Shown here: one piece after another, positions 11,674 through 23,400 of the stretch
Layout: every line of letters starts with the position of its first letter
How positions within the stretch are numbered: position 1 is the stretch's first letter
Source of the DNA: Hyaloscypha bicolor E
Lineage: Eukaryota > Ascomycota > Leotiomycetes > Helotiales > Hyaloscyphaceae
Length of the DNA stretch: 64,000 bases
Direction of reading: 5' to 3'
Assembly (NCBI RefSeq): GCF_002865645.1
Contig: NW_020194628.1
Coordinates: 558,001-622,000, forward strand
Notes under the pieces: model-generated
Told to the model about the DNA's origin: nothing
The model's input: only the letters and a program-made list of their open reading frames with translations
The model's database searches: none
Made by a program: the position numbers and the translations under genes

Positions 11674-12870
11674 TCCGGCGGCGGTTTCTTCTCCCTGATC
11701 AACATACTTTTCGACGACGCTCATCTTTCCTCCCATGATAATGCAGTTCTGGGTTTCCAGCATATAGATATAGTTTGCAAGATTTATTTAGGCCTTTAAA
11801 ATGGGTGATGATATCAGTGTTTGTTAGTCTCGTTGTGATAGACACTAATAAGAACACAGCAAATGTCACATCCACTCGCAATAAATCTGCTACCACAAAA
11901 TTTCAAACGCCAAGAGCGTTTGCTAGACACGCAGACATCAGGCTGGTAAAAGGTGAGGCCTGCTCAGCTTATCACCACGTTTATAATATTCCTAGAACGG
12001 TCTGTCCGGCTACCGGAGAGGAAGGAAGAGCAGCATTTGGAGACACATTTCTCACCTGCGGATTTCCATTTATTTTGACTCCGTTGAACGAGACTGAGGC
12101 TTTCTTGCCGAAATGTGCGCATGTTTGGAATGGGCGATAGGGTTCCTAAGAACATAATCTTCGAGGCCTTCTGGCGCTTCGTAACAATCTCCTACATTTC
12201 AGGCGGACATTACGTGGTTAGTGCGTCATGTATTGAATTAGGACGACAGGCATCAACTTCATGCGCTCCCACGACCTACGGTCTCTCCAAAGACCTGAGC
12301 CCTCAAGCCATCGTCGCTCGAAAGGTCGCTGCCATTAACCTCATGATTGCACTCGCCTCGTGACCAGTAAGAGAAAAATTACAACCAAACCCCATACACA
12401 AAGTCAAAGAAATTAAAAACATATCATCGAAATGTCTTGGCTTCATTTCGAATTCGGAAAAGTTCTTACCTAATCCAACACATTAAAAATACACGTGCTC
12501 GCGAAAGTGCATTCTCTGCGCTCTCACTAACGGATGTTCAAAACTCTGCGGGAGAATGCACTCTTAACAGGATTGTATCGCATCTGCGATCTCTGAATAA
12601 CAAATACAAAGTCTTCGCGAAGAATTCAACAACAAATTAACGAATGAGAATGCGTCATCGGTCATCGAAAGCATGATGCCAAGTTCGTGATGCTCTAACC
12701 TGGAAGACTGCGCCTGGCGCTAGAACCAATGAAAACCAGTCTCAAGGTGACACTTCCGGAAGCTTGATGACATCCAGACCTTCCGATGAGACGATACGTC
12801 AATAAAGAGAAACAAACATCATCCAAAGCCTGTGTCTCCTGTCCTAGATCTTACTGCTTCACCTCAAAGA
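11674..12870. other. Spacer after the HET gene; no recognisable gene
   Basis: Open frames at 11775-12140 (121 codons) and 12115-12363 (82 codons) on the plus strand do not resemble a family I know and overlap each other in different frames. Base composition is normal, not RIP-like. It may hold a decayed gene. Confidence 0.3.
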
Positions 12871-13284
12871 GCAGGTTAGGCTGAAATCGAGAAGCGCCTT
12901 TTACAACAACTATATGAGCTACTTCAAGGGACAAACTTACTGGTACCAGGAGATGAAGCACCATCGATCAGGAAAGAAATCCCTTCGCGCGTAGGAGTCA
13001 AGTTAAGAGCCGTGGCAAAGGTATTGCAAGGAATCGATTTCCCGGCGTGCGTGGATGCAGACAATAGAGTCTTCCAGGATCTAAAAATACGATTCACCTC
13101 CCGCGAATTGCACGATTTGCATTTCAATTCATTTTTCAATTCATTAGCGTCTGTTATTATCGTATTGATATCGATTGCGCTTAAGATAAAATTCATTCAA
13201 AACCACGAAAAACACATACAAAATAACTGCAAATTAGTCTGTGCGATTGACAGGATCTCAGGCCATATACTGAGAGGAACATAA
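12871..13284 (+). CDS. Possible gene fragment, unknown protein
   Basis: A stop-free plus-strand frame runs from a possible splice acceptor (AG at about 12877-12878) to TAA at 13282-13284. Its first part looks protein-like: charged helix AEIEKRLLQQLYELLQG, then PSIRKEIPSRVGVKLRAVAK and ACVDADNRVF. A hydrophobic run near the end (SVIIVLISIALKIKFI) could span a membrane. There is no clear start codon, so a 5' exon would be needed. I do not recognise the family; it could be a relic. Confidence 0.2.
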
Positions 13285-13578
13285 ATTGCATGACCTGTAA
13301 GCCTTACTCCTCTTCTTTCGGATTATGGCCTAAGTGCCTGAGGTAAGTGACGGATATGTCAATCATCATGTGATAAAGTCCCGTGACTCATTGCCGTCAT
13401 ACCGTGACGACACGTACAGACGATGCGAAGGACAAGGCCGTGAAGCCGATGATTCCTGATCTTGTAGTTGATTGCCTACGAACGAAGATCTAGAGCTAAG
13501 GAGAGAAGAAGAGAAGAGAGGAAGAAGGACGACGAGTCTCGTAATATACAGGGGGCTCGTCACGGGTCGCGCTACCTG

Positions 13579-13608
13579 GCTCATAACTCCTTTTCAGGGG
13601 TTATGAGC
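13579..13608. repeat. Inverted repeat (hairpin), 12 bp arms
   Basis: GCTCATAACTCC, six bases (TTTTCA), then GGGGTTATGAGC; 11 of 12 positions pair. GGTTATGAGC after a CA could also be the primer-binding site of a decayed LTR element, but I see no LTR pair. Confidence 0.45.
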
Positions 13609-13839
13609 AGGAGTCAGGTGAAGTTGGAATCGTCACACTTACCACAGAGGTCGAAACAGCCAACCGTAGTCTGACTTGTGACGCTGAATTACTTCCACAC
13701 GAGCTGATGAGAGGGATCCAAAATCTGCTCCGGCAGGAACCTGTAAGGGAGCAGAACCGGATTCCCGAGCAAAATTTGGTAAGGAAACCGTAGCCGAGCA
13801 CGAGGAGGCCAAAATGGGTTCCACATTATGATGCGCAGG

Positions 13840-13915
13840 CTGACTCAGGCTTGATCAAGATGCTCAGGCTCTGCTCAGGCTCTTCTCAGGCATGCTTACC
13901 CTCAGCTCAGGTTAA
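13840..13915. repeat. Degenerate CTCAGG repeat
   Basis: The motif GCTCAGG or CTCAGGC recurs about seven times, for example around 13844, 13862, 13874, 13886 and 13904. It is imperfect and without an open frame of interest. Confidence 0.45.
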
Positions 13916-14317
13916 AGCAGCAGTTGCTCACGTCCGCAGACTAAAACGGAACCAGCGAAAGAGAAAATTAACCCTGAGTTTGTGGGTATTGTGCAGTGAG
14001 TTCGGGGTCATGGATATCGATATTCTTCCCGTACAGCATGGCAATGACTTCTAGGGCTTCGTCCTGGCGATCCTAGAGCAGAAGTGTCACGTGCTGCGCA
14101 CAGGTGTACATATAGCTTCTTCACCGCCCTTAGGGCACCATCATTCATACATATTTATACCAAAACACACCACATTCCACTTCCACAGCTTGTCCAGGCC
14201 GTGACAAGAAGCCAGCGTAAGGAGAAAAGGAAGCATTGATGCGACCACGAAAGGGAAACCCAACCAGAATTCCAGAGGGAATCACCATTGCAGAGGCCCA
14301 TCAGTGAAGTACGAAGA

Positions 14318-14754
14318 CAATGGCATAAAGTATCGGGAATACAGGGCATTGGGAGACTTTTAGGCTCTCCAGCGTACAGATTAAGGTAGTAAACTTGCTA
14401 TAAGGCCCTATATTTCCAGGGCCCTTCCTCTAACAATATTACTGACGCCTTTGGCAAGGGCTAACATACCTTTTCAGGGCTTCCCCCCTGTACTTACAAG
14501 GGAGTCTTTACTAAGGAAGCCTATAATAACTTCTTATTTAGCGTCCGAGCGCTATAGTTGCTCTACTTTTAGCGCTATAACACTAGAAGATCTACATATC
14601 TTATGCGAAGATCTTATAGCGCCTCTTTATATCGATTTAGGGAGCACTACCTAGAGTTATAGGGACTTATAGCGAACTTCTGCTCTAATTGCACCCTGTA
14701 GAGCACTAAAGGTGAAACTGCCCTGTATTCCCGATACTTTATGCCGTTGTCTTT
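14318..14754. repeat. Inverted-repeat-bounded segment of about 0.4 kb
   Basis: ACAATGGCATAAAGTATCGG and the following 12 bases at about 14319-14350 return as reverse complement at about 14720-14752, with one or two differences. The segment between is non-coding and holds palindromes around AAGATCT and AGCGCTATA. It may be a non-autonomous element, or two insertions of one fragment in opposite orientation. Confidence 0.4.
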
Positions 14755-14889
14755 GTAGAGCCCGTAGTTTATCCAGTTGGCCAGGCAGAAGGCTGCTGTA
14801 TTGCACAACTTCTGATGACAAGTTTCCCACGAACACGAGGCGCAACCCGCTCAAAGACAAAAAGCTCAAGTCATGCTCGCCACATGTCT

Positions 14890-16560
14890 AAACTAATTAC
14901 CAAAACTAGACTTTGGTCAAATCTAAGATTTCGAGCAAACTGGTATTATTCTTAAAATAGTAATAGTTATATACCGAGTAGTTATTAGTCTTAATATATT
15001 TAATATTAGGAAATTTAGTAATATTCTTAGAAAATTCAAGGCAATATAAACGAATTAATACTTAAAGAGTTTTAGCTAAACAAGCTGCAATATTATAATA
15101 AGTAAAAAGAAATTAACTTATTTTAATAAATAAAGGAAATAAAAGATAATATTAAAAGAGAAAGCTTAAATAATACTTAAAGAAAATATAAAGAAAATAT
15201 AAAAAGAAACTAAACATAATATTATAATTAAGAAAAGAAGAATTAGTTAATAAAAAAAAGAAAGCCTTTTTATAATACTTCTTTTCTAATTAATAATTGC
15301 GAATTTAAAGTTATTTTTATATTAAAAAAGGCTAAAAAAAGTTTAAAAAAAGAATTTATAAATAAATCAAAAAACTAAATTAATTTTTTAAGCTTTTTAG
15401 TTTATAAATAAAAGTTAATATAAGATTAATTAATTAAAAGATTAAATTAATTATATAAGTAATAATATATATTATACTAATATTACTTTTATAAAAGAGA
15501 ATTATAAGATATATTTTATAAATTAAATAAGTAAGTTTAATAAATTATATTTATAAGTTTACTATTAATATAATATTAAAATACAGGTAAAAAGTTCTTG
15601 AATTAAGATTAAGAATTATAAAAGTATTAAGAAATATATATAAAGCTATTTATAATATATTAGGGCTTTTTAAAAAAAAATAAGGGCCTAAAAAAAGAAT
15701 TAATATAATAAATATATATAATTAAATATAAATAAATATTAAGTATTACAAATTTGAGTTCTTATTTTAAATATTACTTATATCGGAATTATATAAATTA
15801 TATCAGATTATATTTTCTAATTAAATATTAAGAAATATATAAAGAAACGTATATAGCTTTAAAAAGAAGTATTAATTAGTTTCTTATTATAATTACTTCT
15901 TAGAATTAATTATATTTATAAGTATTACTTTATAATTTACTTATTTTAATTATTTATATATTATTTTATTATTATATCTCTTATAATAATAATAAGAATA
16001 TAAATATTATAAATAAAATAATATTTTAAATATTTTCCGTAAACTAAAATAAGCTTTTATAAAGATATTAAATTCTTTTAATATAATTTATTATTATAAA
16101 TCCGATTTCAAATAATTTTTTTTAAAACTTTATATTTTAAATAAATTTATTAATAAGAAATATTATTTATAATAATATTATAAGCTCGTATTAAATTCTC
16201 TTTAATATATTAAGTTATTTATTATATAATAAAGACTTCTATAATATTTGAAAGCATTTAATTAAAAGATTAATTAATTATTAAATTTTGAAATAAGAGT
16301 ATATAAAGTAATAATGAGTTTAATAAGGTATTTAGAAAAAGAAGAGTATTAAAAAGCAAAGTTAAAAACTTGTTATTTATTCTTAAAAGCACGTTATTAT
16401 ACTTATAAAAGGCTAGAGATTATTTAATTAAGTATATTACCCTTATCTTTCAAACTTATTACTTATTAATTAATTACTTACTAGTCTTGTAACTAATAAA
16501 TTATAACTATTATATAACGATTATTATTTTGGATTTCTAATACTACTATTTATTAAATGA
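14890..16560. other. AT-rich RIP-type block 2
   Basis: Nearly pure A/T sequence with long TTAATATA-like runs and no usable open frame. The edges are sharp, at roughly 14.9 and 16.56 kb. Such blocks normally mark RIP-mutated transposons, but no element type can be read here. Confidence 0.7.
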
Positions 16561-16757
16561 AGAAAAGGGGGCAATCAGAGACCGAAGGCAGGAGCCTAGC
16601 CTTGTAAAGAAAGTGTACTTTGTCATTATTTGAACTACTAGCTCTAAGAAGACCATAATAATAATCTATCTAGATGATAATTCCAATAACCCTCCTCAAT
16701 CCTTTCCAACCTCATTTATCGACTTCCTACAAAACCCATTTTCATCGCAACATGTGA

Positions 16758-17040
16758 TCAGCATATGCAACCGCATCCACCAAGACCATTCCCGCAACAG
16801 CTGAAGGCTCCACCGCAGATTTCACGGCAAGCTGCTTGATTGTTCGGGTTGCAAGCCGTCTGACAGTGTGTTAATCAACGCCTGGGAGGGTAAAAAGGAG
16901 CAGAATTCCAGTGTATGAACAGGAAACCAGGTTCTTTATCAACTTACACGTTTCTCAAGGCTTTCTGCCTCTGAGTTTGGGATGGTGACGGCAGTGATGC
17001 CAGCGATAAAGGTAAAGAGCATTGTAATTTAGAAGCGCAT
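16758..17040 (-). CDS. Cysteine-rich defensin-like secreted peptide precursor, two exons
   Basis: Exon 1 runs from 17040 (or 17022) to 16948, exon 2 from 16859 to 16758; the 88 bp intron has GTAAGT, branch site TTAAC and CAG. Exon 1 encodes a short hydrophobic leader (FTFIAGITAV) and ends with Lys-Arg, a Kex2 processing site exactly at the splice junction. Exon 2 encodes a 33-residue mature peptide with eight cysteines: C at mature positions 3, 11, 15, 21, 22, 29, 31 and 33. The CX3C then CXC spacing resembles cysteine-stabilised alpha-beta (defensin-like) peptides, which are secreted and often antimicrobial. The first ATG (17040) is followed at codon 4 by TAA; the next in-frame ATG (17022) would give a leader of only 25 residues. 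The gene sits between two RIP-type blocks. It may be a weakened gene or a working short form. Confidence 0.6.
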
Positions 17041-17812
17041 ATTGGCAATGTTGGCGTTGGTGAAAGAAGAATATTGGTGAGAATAGTGAATGAAGACTGT
17101 TAGTGAGAATGGTAGATAAAGATAGCGATTTCAAAAAATGTCAAACGATGGATCTCATGGGTATATATAAAATCAAGAAGCAACGCTATTGGCGGACTTA
17201 CTCTTAGAGTAAAATATAGAGTTAGAAGAACAAAGAGACTCGGCTCTACTCCTGAAACCAATAAAGTCTCACTTCGGTATAAAGGAAACTTTATCCGAAT
17301 ACGTAGTTGAGCTGGCCTGCTTGGCGTCCCCATTTTGCCTGCTGCAGGGATAGAAAACAGGCCATAGTGTTACAACTTTTAAGGCATTAAATATTCTTTC
17401 ACATTTCTTTTGCTTTCCCGTCTATATTAATAATTGATATTCCACTGTCTCTGACGGTGAAATTTCAATTATATATAATATATAGAACCTAGAAGTATAT
17501 TCTATATTATTACTAAAACGTTTCTGAGAGACGGTTCCAATGCGGGGGGTCTCCCACCCCCCCCCCCCCCTTCTAACCCCTAACTCGGACCCTAACCCAA
17601 GCGACTTGGAAGCGTTCTAGAAATGTTCTAGCTAGCCTGTTTAGCCGGTTTGACAGGATTGGCCGTTTGGCCTATTACACTGGCTAGTCCTTAGAAACAA
17701 GTGATCTTCAAGCATTAAAGGCCAGCTACGCTGAGAAAACAACCTTCCAAAACCCCCGCAACAGGCCAGGTGGAGACGCAAAGCAGGCCAGCTCAGCTAC
17801 CTTTCTACTTTA
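17041..17812. other. Spacer with poly-C tract; no gene seen
   Basis: Holds presumed upstream sequence of the small secreted peptide gene and scattered repeats. A 77-codon minus frame at 17100-17333 has no recognisable features. A 14 C run lies at 17557-17570. Confidence 0.35.
17557..17570. repeat. Poly-C tract (14 C)
   Basis: Uninterrupted C14 followed by TTCTAACCCCTAACTCGG. Length may be affected by sequencing slippage. Confidence 0.8.
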
Positions 17813-17813
17813 G

Positions 17814-18145
17814 GGCCTGTTTCGCAAACCTTGAATATTCAGAGGGCATAAATTCTTTCTAAAGCTTTATATTTTGCGATTCTCAGGAAATAAATCTTGG
17901 ATTAATTTATTTGGTAATAAGTAATATAAGACATAATTATTTTATTAATTACTTTTCCATTTAATAATAAAATAAATCCAGGCTTTAAGACGCTATAATT
18001 ATAGGAAGTAATCGCTAATTATTAGGGAAGGAAAAGTGGGAGATTAGTGAGGCTAAAAATAAAGGCTGAAAACGCTAGTAAAGATAAAGCTGAAACCTCT
18101 ATAATTACGATAATTATGAGTATTTATATCTTTGAGAAACAGGTC
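17814..18145. mobile_element. MITE-like element, about 332 bp
   Basis: The ends GGCCTGTTTCGCAAA (left) and GACCTGTTTCTCAAA (right, reverse complement) match at 13 of 15 positions. The interior is non-coding and A/T-rich. TA lies close outside both ends. GGCCTGTTT termini are common in PIF/Harbinger- or hAT-related small elements, but the target duplication does not decide between them. Confidence 0.45.
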
Positions 18146-18716
18146 TAAATTATAATAATACCAGCGTTCAATATCGAGGGTTGAATGCTAAAGTTCGATA
18201 TTACCGATATCCGGTATCCCACTTACGTGAGTCTGTACTAAACAGGCCCTTATTATCCCCTTGTTTGGTGAGATATAGTCTGCGCTAATAGGGCTTAACC
18301 GAGGAATTATAATTAGACAGGTAGCAATACTGCTTTCGTAATTAAAGCGAACTCAACCACGCTCTCAATGCGATGTAGGCCAGTATACTGGAATAAAGTG
18401 TCATGGCAGCGCTCAGCTTGCTCCTTCGGTATGATGTGAATCTGTGAGAAGTTAGGCTTCGAATAACTCAAAAGTATAGGTTCAAGTATTACCATTTAAC
18501 GATTAAGGAACGCATGAAAAGCTAACAATAGAGGACTCTTATTAAATACTGCTTCCGGTCCTCATTTCATCCTTGATTTTCTCATTTTATTCTTTACTTC
18601 ACTCTTTGCTATCGAGGCAGTTTATAAGAAGTATGCGAGGAATTAGCCCCACTCAGGAGTTAGCGCCTCACAGCTGATATTACTAGTCTATATATGTATT
18701 AGAGACTAGAGATAGG
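18146..18716. other. Spacer; no gene seen
   Basis: A 60-codon minus frame (18313-18495) has no family resemblance. Composition is intermediate between gene-rich DNA and the AT-rich blocks. Confidence 0.3.
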
Positions 18717-18880
18717 AGCTATGTTTGAACCCACGGTTCCTTTAATTCTTAGCCGAAAGGTTAATTATATTACGGGGCCGGAACTATCTCCTTTTGAAAT
18801 AAAAAGCGGGAGCTAGATTTGAACTCTTAGTTCTAAGACTAGATATAACGTGGTTTAACTCTTTATAACGCTATTTTGTT
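18717..18880 (-). repeat. Two tandem tRNA-like relics
   Basis: On the minus strand, two neighbouring units each end in a B-box-like GTTCAAA followed by TAGCTCC. The one at about 18717-18796 starts GGAGATA, which can pair with its terminal TAGCTCC at six of seven positions. The other covers about 18807-18880. T-arms and anticodon stems do not fold properly, so these are not working tRNA genes; decayed tRNA genes or tRNA-derived SINE pieces are both possible. Confidence 0.25.
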
Positions 18881-19985
18881 TAACATTATTCTAATAACTT
18901 ATTATATAACTATATATTATATAATTAAATTTGTAAAAGGATTTATTATTAATTAACTTTATTAATTGAATTTCATAATAAGCTAACTAAAGTTATATTT
19001 CAAACCAAAGCTATTATATAATATAAAAAATATATTAAAGAAAAAAGGAAAGAATAAGAACTTAGCTCGCATTTATTATTATTAGAAGTTATTATTAAAG
19101 TAATACAAATTATTTAAAGCAGCCAAATTCTCTCTATAAGTTTAACTAGTTATAAATTTTAAATTAAAAAAAGAAAAAAAATTAAGCTTTTAATTAAACT
19201 TATATATAATTATTATATAAATTCCAATAATTAAAATAACCGAGTTTTTATATCTTTTTTTATTTTAATTATATATGTATTTAATTATATAAAAAGCTAT
19301 TTAAGTTTTTTTAATTATAAATATTTTTTATTTTTTATTAATAAGATTAAATTATAATAAATATAATTATTACTTTTTATAAATCCTTTATTTATAATAT
19401 ATTTCTATTATATAAAGAATAAACTATAAATAAAAATTAAATAATTATTTCAATGATTTTATTATTAAACTTTTATAAATTAGAGTTAATTAATTTAAAT
19501 TATTATACTTTTTTAAAAGTTTTATATATTACTTTTTAATATTAATTTGTTTTTGTTTTTTTACAAGTTATATAAAGTATTATTATATATAATATTTATT
19601 AAAATATAAATATTTATTAAAATATAAATATTAAATCGCTTATTTCTGTAATAATGTTATTATATTAATTAAATAGTTAATACTTAAGACTATTATAAAA
19701 CGAAATTATTTAAAACATGCTCTTTTTATAAATATATATATATATATATATATACTTATAAAATTAACTTTATATATTAATAATATTCTTTATTCAAGTC
19801 TCTTTATTATTATTATTATAATACTTTAAATACTAGAAAATATAATTTCTAATTAAAAAATTAAAAAGATTAAAAATTATAAAATATAAAATTAATGAGT
19901 CTTATTTTTAAAAAAAGATAAATACTAAAAATTATCGTGATATTTTATTTATAAAAGTCTCGATTAAAAGTCTTCAACTATATTA
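18850..19985. other. AT-rich RIP-type block 3
   Basis: Almost pure A/T, including an AT dinucleotide run near 19733-19755. No readable element. It ends abruptly where a broken reductase fragment begins. Confidence 0.7.
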
Positions 19986-20008
19986 AGGCGCTATTGAGGT
20001 CAGAAGCA

Positions 20009-20255
20009 GAGAATAAAGGGTTTACGCTTGCGAGTCCGGAGCTTTTCGTACAGGATAGCTGCGAGAATCATGTTCGAGGAGTTTGAGTGGGCGAAGGGGA
20101 AGGTTTCGGAGAAGGAACAAGCGATTGGTGGGAGTTATGCGTTGGATGGGGCGACGGTGACAAGGGAGTTGGGAGTCAAGTATCAGAGCTTCAATTCGCT
20201 CGTATTCGACCCCGTATTTATGACCCCGCGATTGGGCAGCGGGGACCCCGATTGA
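20009..20255 (+). pseudogene. C-terminal fragment of an NAD(P)-dependent reductase (DFR/Gre2-like)
   Basis: One frame reads NKGFTLASPELF up to about 20047. The neighbouring frame then continues SYRIAARIMFEEFEW and later LDGATVTRELGVKYQSF. This matches the tail of extended short-chain dehydrogenases of the dihydroflavonol-reductase/Gre2 type, where a conserved Leu-Gly-(Val/Ile)-x-(Tyr/Phe) motif lies near the end. The frame change near 20046 breaks it, and everything upstream is AT-rich block 3. It is a relic cut by the repeat block. Confidence 0.5.
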
Positions 20256-20499
20256 CCAATCGCTCGTATTGACGAACAGGGGGTAATAGTTTCGCAAGTG
20301 TGGGAGAGGGGAAGAATAGTAGCTGAGGCATAACATTCCTGGAAAATGAAAATAAACTAAGTCTCGAAATCACCGCGAATACAGGCCAAGCGTGCAGCAA
20401 TTTACAAACATATACATTCAAATGGGTATATCATGTACTTCCATTCCAACGCCCCATTCGTGCTCCATCTTTACTCCCTCTATATGTGTATATTCCAAC

Positions 20500-23400
20500 T
20501 CACGATTCAACAACCATATACTCCTTAAACTTCTCCTTCAATAGCTTCAACCTTACCGGCTTGGCAAGATAATCATTCATCCCTGACTCCAAACACTTCT
20601 CCCTGTCACCCCTTACCGCGCTCGCCGTCAAGGCAATAACCAAAATGCGCCTAACCTCTTCAATCTCATCCTTCCTCAACAGCTTAGTCGCCTCATACCC
20701 ATCTAATACCGGCATCTGTACGTCCATGAGAATCATGTGGTACGGCTGTCCTGATTTCGCCATCTTCCGGATGCCTTCTACAGCTTCGAGGCCATTGTTG
20801 TAGGCGTCGACCTGTCCGAAGTTCAGTTTCTGTAGGAACTGGACGGCGATTTTTTGGTTGATGAGATTATCTTCCGCGATACAGACGCGGATCTGCGATT
20901 GGGGTATGTTGGAAAGGCTGTCAAAAGTAGCTGTTGATTGTTCCACGCCGCCGGAAGGGAATGATTTGCTCCGAGTGATGCCCATAGGTGGCTCTGGTTT
21001 TGCTCTGGGCAAGGTGAGTGAGAATGAAACTGTAGTTCCCACATTCTCCTCGCTTTGGAGAGTGATGGCCCCTCCCATGGATTCCACAAGAGATTTGCAG
21101 ATACTGAGACCTAGACCACTGCCGCCATATTTGCGAGACGTACTAGCATCTGCTTGACTAAACGGCTTGAACAGTTTAGGAAGCTGTTCAGCCGAAATTC
21201 CAATACCAGTATCTTGTGTCCAAAACGTCACGTGTGTTTCCGACTCCGTCTCAGAATTCACTTTGGCTCCGATCGTGATAGAACCCTTTGCAGTGAACTT
21301 CAAGCTATTGCTTAAGAGATTCCCGAGAATTTGATGGAGTCGCACTGGATCTGCATACACCCATGAGTGAGGTACGTTGAAATCTTGGATGATTTGGACT
21401 TGTTGGAAATTTTGTTTTCTGGGAAGAGGCATAGAGCGGACCAACTCCTGAACCAGTTCGTGAACATCAAATACGGTAGGATGGAGCTGCATTTGATTGG
21501 CTTCTATCTTTGCAAAGTCCAGGATGTCGTTAATGAGGCTGAGCAATAGACTTGCCGAGATTCGAATTGAGTCAGCCATTTCAGCTTGACTTTCCTGTAG
21601 TTGGTTGTCGAGCAGGAGAAGTTCCGAGTTTCCTATGACCCCATTCAATGGTGTACGAAGCTCGTGTGATATGTTTGCCAGAAACGTAGTTTTCGCCCTA
21701 TCAGCTTCTTCAGCTAGTTTGGCGCTGCGAAATGCTTCCGCTTTCGCTAGATTGGCGTTGTTCTTTGCCTCAATTGCCTCCGCTAGAGCCTTCTTCTGAA
21801 CCTCAACCATCGATTTATTGATTGCCGAGACCCTCTCAACCTCCTTGAGAGTGAGGGAATTAGAGAAACTAATCCCAATCTGATTGACAAGCAATTGAAG
21901 GACTTCAAGATTGCGATTCGTAAAAGCGTGAGGCTGTCCCTCGAGGTACAAGATACCGAGGAGTGGTTTGTTGTTCCCATGACGAATCGGCATGGCTATC
22001 ACAGACTTGTTGGTTGAATCTCGAGCTAGCCAACTTCCACTAAATCTCTGATCTTGCATCAGGTCTGGCACGAAGACCGTTTCTCTAACACGTAAACAAT
22101 AGTTGACGACGCTTTCAGCAACGAGCGCAGAATTTCCAAGCGGGAGTGGAGGATTGTGAGCTGCTGCTCCCTCTTCCGGGTGACCACTTGCAGCTATACC
22201 CCAGCCAATCGATTTCTCTTCAACAATGATAGCTGCTAGAGAAGCAACGCCTTGACAGTTTGCTAAGATGATCTCACACATTATCTTGAGCAGCTGATCC
22301 ACTTGCAGGACGCTTGAGATAACTTGAGAGCTTTCAAGTATCGACGTCAGATCGAGCATGTGGAGAGCAGGGGCAGCACCTGCACTGGCAGATGCAGATA
22401 CATCTTGCCACATATTAATTCTATCCCCCACAGGGTCCCCTGTCTCAAGCAACGAGTTTGGAACAGGCGGCTCGTCGTAGCCGAAACCAGCGGGAGGTTG
22501 GAAATTTTCCATATTTGGGTCAGTGTCGGTTTGGATGCCCATATCTGCAGTCTGGGGAAGATTTCTTGATGCGTGTAAAACATGATGGTACTCGTGCTCA
22601 ATATGGTTTGCAACTCCAAAGGCGCCAAGTCGTCGATACAGAGTGATAGATTCACGGAAAGCCATTCTCGACAGCCTCCGCGATCCAACCCGCAAAAGGT
22701 GGCCACCAGACAGTTGATTGGCAAGTGCCTCCTCAAATATAAAGTTGTGTGTGGACGCGTGGTCGATTGCATCTTCGTAGAACCGCAAAGCACTTGTATG
22801 ATCATCCTCCATCTCCGCGATTTGAGCAGCGAGCATTTTCGACCAGGCCAAATAATTTATATCTGTGATGGCTTGCCACTGCTCGATTCTCCGGTTGAAG
22901 TATTTCATCAACATCGCTAACCCCGCCATCTCTTCCTGAAGCCCTGTCTCCAGGGAACGACCGCTGATGTCGGATGAAAGCTGAGGCGACTGATGGCGGT
23001 ACGCTGGGTCGAGTTGCTCTTGCACTCTAGTCCATACAGAACCAGCAAGGGAGAGAGCATGGAAGAACATGACGAATCTTGTGTTTCGTGCAGACCAAAT
23101 AGCGTTAATCTTCTTTAGACACGAATTGCCCAACACCACTGCGCTTTCGTAGTGGCCATATAAAAATAGGGGAGCCATCTCAATGCTCTCATAAAGCATG
23201 AGAGGCCGGTCGCTATTTTTGACTGTATTGATCAACCAGGACTTATACTTTGGTGAACTGTGGTGTTCGTCGCTCATCACTCCGAATGAAGTATCTTTTG
23301 TGTGCGTCTTTCCTTGTAGAGCCCGACAAACCTGACGAATTGAAATAATCATCGTGCCCCCAGGCGTGTCAGATTCCCAATGGGGTATGTCCCGGCAAGC

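Larger units (their letters stand above)
13285..14150. other. Non-coding stretch with low-complexity and hairpin sequence
   Basis: No convincing gene. It contains purine-rich sequence (13497-13530), a strong inverted repeat (13579-13608) and a run of degenerate CTCAGG repeats at about 13840-13915. It may be debris of an old retroelement. Confidence 0.4.

Noticed and set aside
13579..13608. Rho-independent terminator
   Set aside because: The hairpin is in a eukaryotic nuclear context and lacks a following T run.
18717..18880. Functional tRNA genes
   Set aside because: T-arm and anticodon stems do not form; only the acceptor ends and B-box-like motif are visible.
20823..21799. Several plus- and minus-strand frames of 60-100 codons inside the histidine kinase
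   Set aside because: Shadows of the long minus-strand coding frame; no motifs of their own.
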